Source: Phanerochaete sordida
Lineage: Eukaryota; Basidiomycota; Agaricomycetes; Polyporales; Phanerochaetaceae
Direction: 5' to 3'
Assembly (NCBI GenBank): GCA_019973155.2
Contig: BPQB01000002.1
Coordinates: 1,488,001-1,552,000 of the forward strand
Length of the DNA stretch: 64,000 bases
Below are positions 60,561 to 64,000 of the stretch, in pieces. The notes beneath the pieces were generated by a model. That model had not been told where the DNA came from. It saw nothing but the letters and a program-made list of their open reading frames with translations, and did no database searches. The translations under genes were made by a program, and so were the position numbers. Within the stretch, counting starts at the first letter, position 1. Each line of letters opens with the position of its first letter.

Positions 60561-62615
60561 TTGATATAGACCTAATTCTATCAGAAGTCTTCTGAGCCAA
60601 CAGATTGTGTCCCTGCTGGAATTTCCCAAGCTGAAGGGCATTTAACTTTAGTCAGCTTCTCCCACATATGCTCATGTGTTTGTAAAGCTAGTTCTTGGTT
60701 GAGTATGCTCTTATTCAGCAACTATGGCTATGTATCCAATCTTTTCATGTCTAGTGCTGCTCCAGATTGAGCTCTAGTTTGGCGGTGATAGCAGTGTCAA
60801 GCAGTGTTTGTCTTTGTTTTTATTTTCAGTTTATACTTTGTGTTCATAAACATGGCCAGGTAATGCAAGGAGTTGCCTGTATAGCTATGTTTCCAAGGCT
60901 CTGTTTAGAACTTTGTTGGTGTGCTTTGCATGTGGATTTTGGGTCCACTGCAGAACAACCTGAAAGTGGATCTTTTCAAACTCTGCTCCCCGTTTCCACA
61001 ACACTTTTCCCTTCAACTCTCTCCTCTTTGTCCTCTTTTTCTCTGCTCATATATTTTTTCAAACATATCTTGCTGGACTCTTATTGCCATACCAGGATAC
61101 TATAGGCAGTAACATACTGGTATAATGCTGAGAGCACAACAAGCAGGTGATAAAGCATGTTCTTAACTGGAAAACACAGGGCAACAAGAACTTGGATAGC
61201 TAAAGGTTCGTTTAGAGACTGGGCACCTTCTAGGGAAATCATTTTGCTATACTCTACAATAATCTTTACTATTCCCAGAGATTCTTCCGCTACAAGTCCT
61301 AAGAGTCCTGGTTCAGCTCCAAAATTTACAAGGTACTTCTGGCAAATTCTACAGTATTTTACAACATTTCTTGCACTCCCAAACTTAGTTTCAGCTTTGC
61401 TGAGCTCATCCTTCACATTGAGGTCTAGAAAAAGAGCAGAATACTTTCTCCAAGACAAGGTTGCCTGGCCACAGCTTCAAAAAGAAAGCAAACCCTCATG
61501 TTTTGCTGAGAGTGCAGAGACTCAGCTCATTTATATGTGGTGTGAGACAGCTTTAACACAAAATAGCAAGCCTTCTAGAAAAAGCACTGGTGCCCCAAGT
61601 GCTTTGTATATCTGCAGCTTTAAACGACCATCCATTGATATACAGCATTAATATTTAATAAGTATAAGTGCATGCCGTATTGTTGTACTATAATCACTCA
61701 GCATTTGAAGTCAGCACTCAGGTGAACAAGCCACTATTCATGGGTAGATCTTCATGTATGCTAGGTCACCATGGTCTTCAAGCCTGCAGATTATTTTCGC
61801 ATTTTCTGATATCTAAAATGCTGATTTGTGTTGACTTTCTCAGATCTATTGACTCTTGCACTAAATCAGGATGCTGAATTATCAGCCAATATTCAGACTA
61901 GTGTGTGCTGCAGCAAAGTGCACATTACTCTGTGCATATAAGAACAGGTTAATGAAAATAGTGCGCCATAGCCCTTTTTAGCTTTTGAAAGTATTTAACA
62001 GTCACTGAATCTATGTACTTCTATGCAAGGTCTAAAACATATGTATAGATCTATAGCAAGGCCATTCATACTCTGGATATATGCCAATCTCTGCCTGCAA
62101 CAAGTAAGCGCTCAGTGGGCGCTTACTGAGCACTGAGCTTAAAAGCTATTCTCTGTTTTGCAGCACAGGGAGATGAAAACTATGCAACATTTGCACATAT
62201 TCTGAAAGCTACTGATGACCTCTATCCACTGGCAGCACAACTACCACAATGTGGCCACTTGTCAGAAGTGCCCTCAGCATAAGCACGTGACACTTGATCT
62301 AAGCGCTCAAAGAAAAGCAAGCAATTGCTAAGGCTCATTGAGTAATCCAACAAGCTCAGTGTAACCGATGCATAGTTGGGGCCTATGACTATACATATAC
62401 GCAGTACTAGCTTGAAAGACGAGGCACAGCAGGCTGAAAAAATCGAGCAAGTTTCAATACAAACTTTGTAATGAATTCAAGCGGAGCTTGAACATTGTGT
62501 ATTGAAGTAACAAACAAGGTTCCCACGCATAGGGCCAAGGTTCGTAACGGTGCTGAAAAGGTCCCAAAGCTGTCACCCGTAAGGACGATTCTTCATTTCA
62601 TTTCAGAAATCGTAA

Positions 62616-63993
62616 TTCAAGGCAGGCTCCTGCAAAGTAAAGTAAGCAGTCAAATTAGGTACAAGGAGGACAGACGTACCTCAGCGTAAAGCTTCTCAAC
62701 CGCCTTCGACTTCTGTTCAACAATTAATACATAAAATTGTGACTGTGGGCACAGGACCATCTGCAAAAAGCTGTGGAGTTAATTATTACTATCTTCCAGC
62801 TTGCTGTAACATAATGAAGTTCTCTCATTTCTACTTGCCTTATTATCTTAGCCAATACTAATCCTTTTTTTTGACCCTAAGTTAGTGCTATGTGTGACCT
62901 AAATCCTGTCTAATTTGACTAATTTTGACTCAATTCCATCTAAATTAGGTAAAAGAAACTAGCAGTTAGGTCATTTAGTAAAGAGAAATCTAACAAATAG
63001 AAAGCAAAAAACTCAGGATTAGGTCAAAATTAGGTTTGGTACTGGGAACTTTTAGGGTAACTCACCTAAGCCACCTATTTTTTGCTAATTGGTGGCACAA
63101 TTAGGTACTATATGCACAGCAGCTTTTTGCAGATGACATACCTTGACAGGCAGCAGTGGTGGTTGGTCATTGCTGTTTTTGACGTCGCTCTCGTTGGCAT
63201 CCCAGTCAAACACTGTGAGCTTCACCTCCTGCAGCAGTGTGAGCCCCAGCAAGAGGACAGTGAACAGGAGATCAGAGACTCACCTGAGAGGCAAGCATGC
63301 GCTTAAGCTTCTGCGGATTGACCGACGCCGCCGCAAGGTCATTGTCGTCGTTGGTGATGACAGCATCCGCCGCTGAGTCCTCGTCGCTGCTTTCGCGCGT
63401 GCTGTGCTCGTAGTGCGAGGTGCTGTCGTTCTCCTGCTCTTTGTCGCGGTCCAATGAGGGGTTGCTCACTCGCTTCTTGCCCTTGCCCTTTCCCTTGCTC
63501 TTGCTCTTGCCCTTGCCCTTGTTCTTGTTCTTGCGGCGACGGGGCTGGTCGTACTGCGTGCTGCTATCCTCGTCTCTGTTGTTGCCTGACGGCGGGCCAC
63601 GAACATGCTGCTTGCCCTTACCCTCGCTCTTGTGGCTGCTTAGCTTGTCTTGCTGCGCACCGCCATTGCTGTTCCTGTCGTTGTCCTCGGGCGAGTTGTC
63701 ATTGTGGTTACGCTCATGCTTAGACTCGGCGGACAGCTCACTTATAGCGTGCCCGCAGGGAGCCGAGCTCCAATACTGGTAGTCGCTGCTGGCAGCGTGC
63801 TTGGTCTGGGTGTGCTCAACCTCGTCGTCGCCGTCGCCATCGCACTCAATCTCAAGGGCCTCCCAATCCTTTGCGATTGCCACGTCTTCGTGCTCGCGCT
63901 CAGGTTGGCGAGCCGTCGGCTGAACGGCGGGCTGTTGAGGAAGCTCGCCGTTGTCTCTCGAGACTTCACGCACAGGGCGCAAACCTCTGGAGG
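62616..63993 (-). pseudogene. DUF6532-like gene, N-terminal part (start outside window)
   Basis: Minus-strand exons: about 63993-63284 (begins after a TTAG acceptor, so the start is beyond the window), 63228-63142 (EVKLTVFDWDANESDVKNSN...), 62712-62680 (KSKAVEKLYAE) and 62629-62616 (EPALN, cut by element C). The first exon is low-complexity: acidic/Asn-rich, then a lysine-glycine block (KNKNKGKGKSKSKGKGKGKK), then Asp/Ser-rich to NPQKLKRMLASQ. This basic leader plus the DWDAN and KSKAVEKLYAE exons resemble the N-terminal half of agaricomycete DUF6532 proteins. All donors and acceptors keep frame. Function unknown. The gene is interrupted by copy C in an exon and by a MITE-like insert in the third intron. 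Confidence 0.55.
62757..63133. mobile_element. MITE-like insertion in an intron
   Basis: A 16-bp exact inverted repeat, CATCTGCAAAAAGCTG at 62757-62772 and its complement at 63118-63133, bounds about 375 bp of AT-rich sequence rich in ATTAGGT-like words. The host intron is about 430 bp instead of the usual 50-60. No coding capacity. A target duplication was not firmly seen. Confidence 0.5.
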
Positions 63994-64000
63994 CTAATTA

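Larger units (their letters stand above)
58796..62615 (-). mobile_element. Helitron/Helentron-like element copy C (inside an exon)
   Basis: 3,820 bp. On the minus strand it starts TTACGATTTCTGAAATGAAA (62615) and ends GCCAATTTTTGGC-CCTACCTACCTAG (58796), followed by host T; the host base before it is A. Removing it joins the flanking exon pieces in frame. Contains a tRNA-like segment, diverged repeats, a 26-bp-arm hairpin at 60003-60059 and an internal segment inverted relative to copy A. Longest open frame about 165 codons (61157-61651), without recognisable domain. Confidence 0.65.

Overview
This is nuclear DNA of a basidiomycete, most likely a wood-decay agaricomycete (Polyporales-like). 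The evidence is dense small genes on both strands, many phase-preserving introns of about 48-65 bp, a cellulose-binding GH5 endoglucanase, a White Collar-1 photoreceptor without a terminal GATA finger, and a DUF6532-like gene. Gene models were assembled by eye from splice signals and reading-frame continuity. For most of them the exon lengths summed to a multiple of three.

1-39,950 is a compact gene-rich block. In order: a GH5/CBM1 endoglucanase (cut by the window start), a SARAF-like ER calcium-entry regulator, a Ser/Thr-rich one-pass membrane protein, the ribosome-biogenesis J-protein Jjj1, a Sos7-like kinetochore protein, ribosomal protein uL16 (RPL10), two tandem small Cys-rich proteins, the prenylated chitin-synthase activator Skt5/Chs4, a zinc alcohol dehydrogenase, the mitochondrial ADP/ATP carrier, the 18S rRNA modification enzyme Tsr3, a BTB + CAP-Gly fusion protein, an Spt21/Ams2-like histone-expression regulator, WC-1, a mitochondrial pyruvate dehydrogenase kinase, a Fus3/Kss1-type MAP kinase and a double CCCH zinc-finger protein. 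These are mostly core functions: wall synthesis, energy, translation, signalling and light sensing. They form no pathway cluster, but several pairs share divergent promoters.

39,950-43,800 is a transition zone with a foldback inverted repeat and no convincing full-length gene.

43,828-62,615 is repeat territory, AT-rich within the repeats. It holds three copies (3.8-3.9 kb of shared sequence each) of one element family with Helitron/Helentron-like ends: a 3' GCCAA-TTGGC hairpin, terminal CTAG followed by a host T, and a 10-bp asymmetric inverted repeat. Two copies lie 5'-to-5' around a 635-bp spacer, making a 10.5-kb palindrome. The third sits in an exon of a DUF6532-like gene on the minus strand. 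That gene is also hit by an intronic MITE-like insertion and by a second inverted-repeat element near its C-terminus. Every copy carries a tRNA-like segment with an oligo-T tract and a central perfect or near-perfect hairpin. One copy is further invaded by a 2.2-kb TA-flanked inverted-repeat element. No transposase, Rep or helicase gene is visible, so all these elements look non-autonomous.
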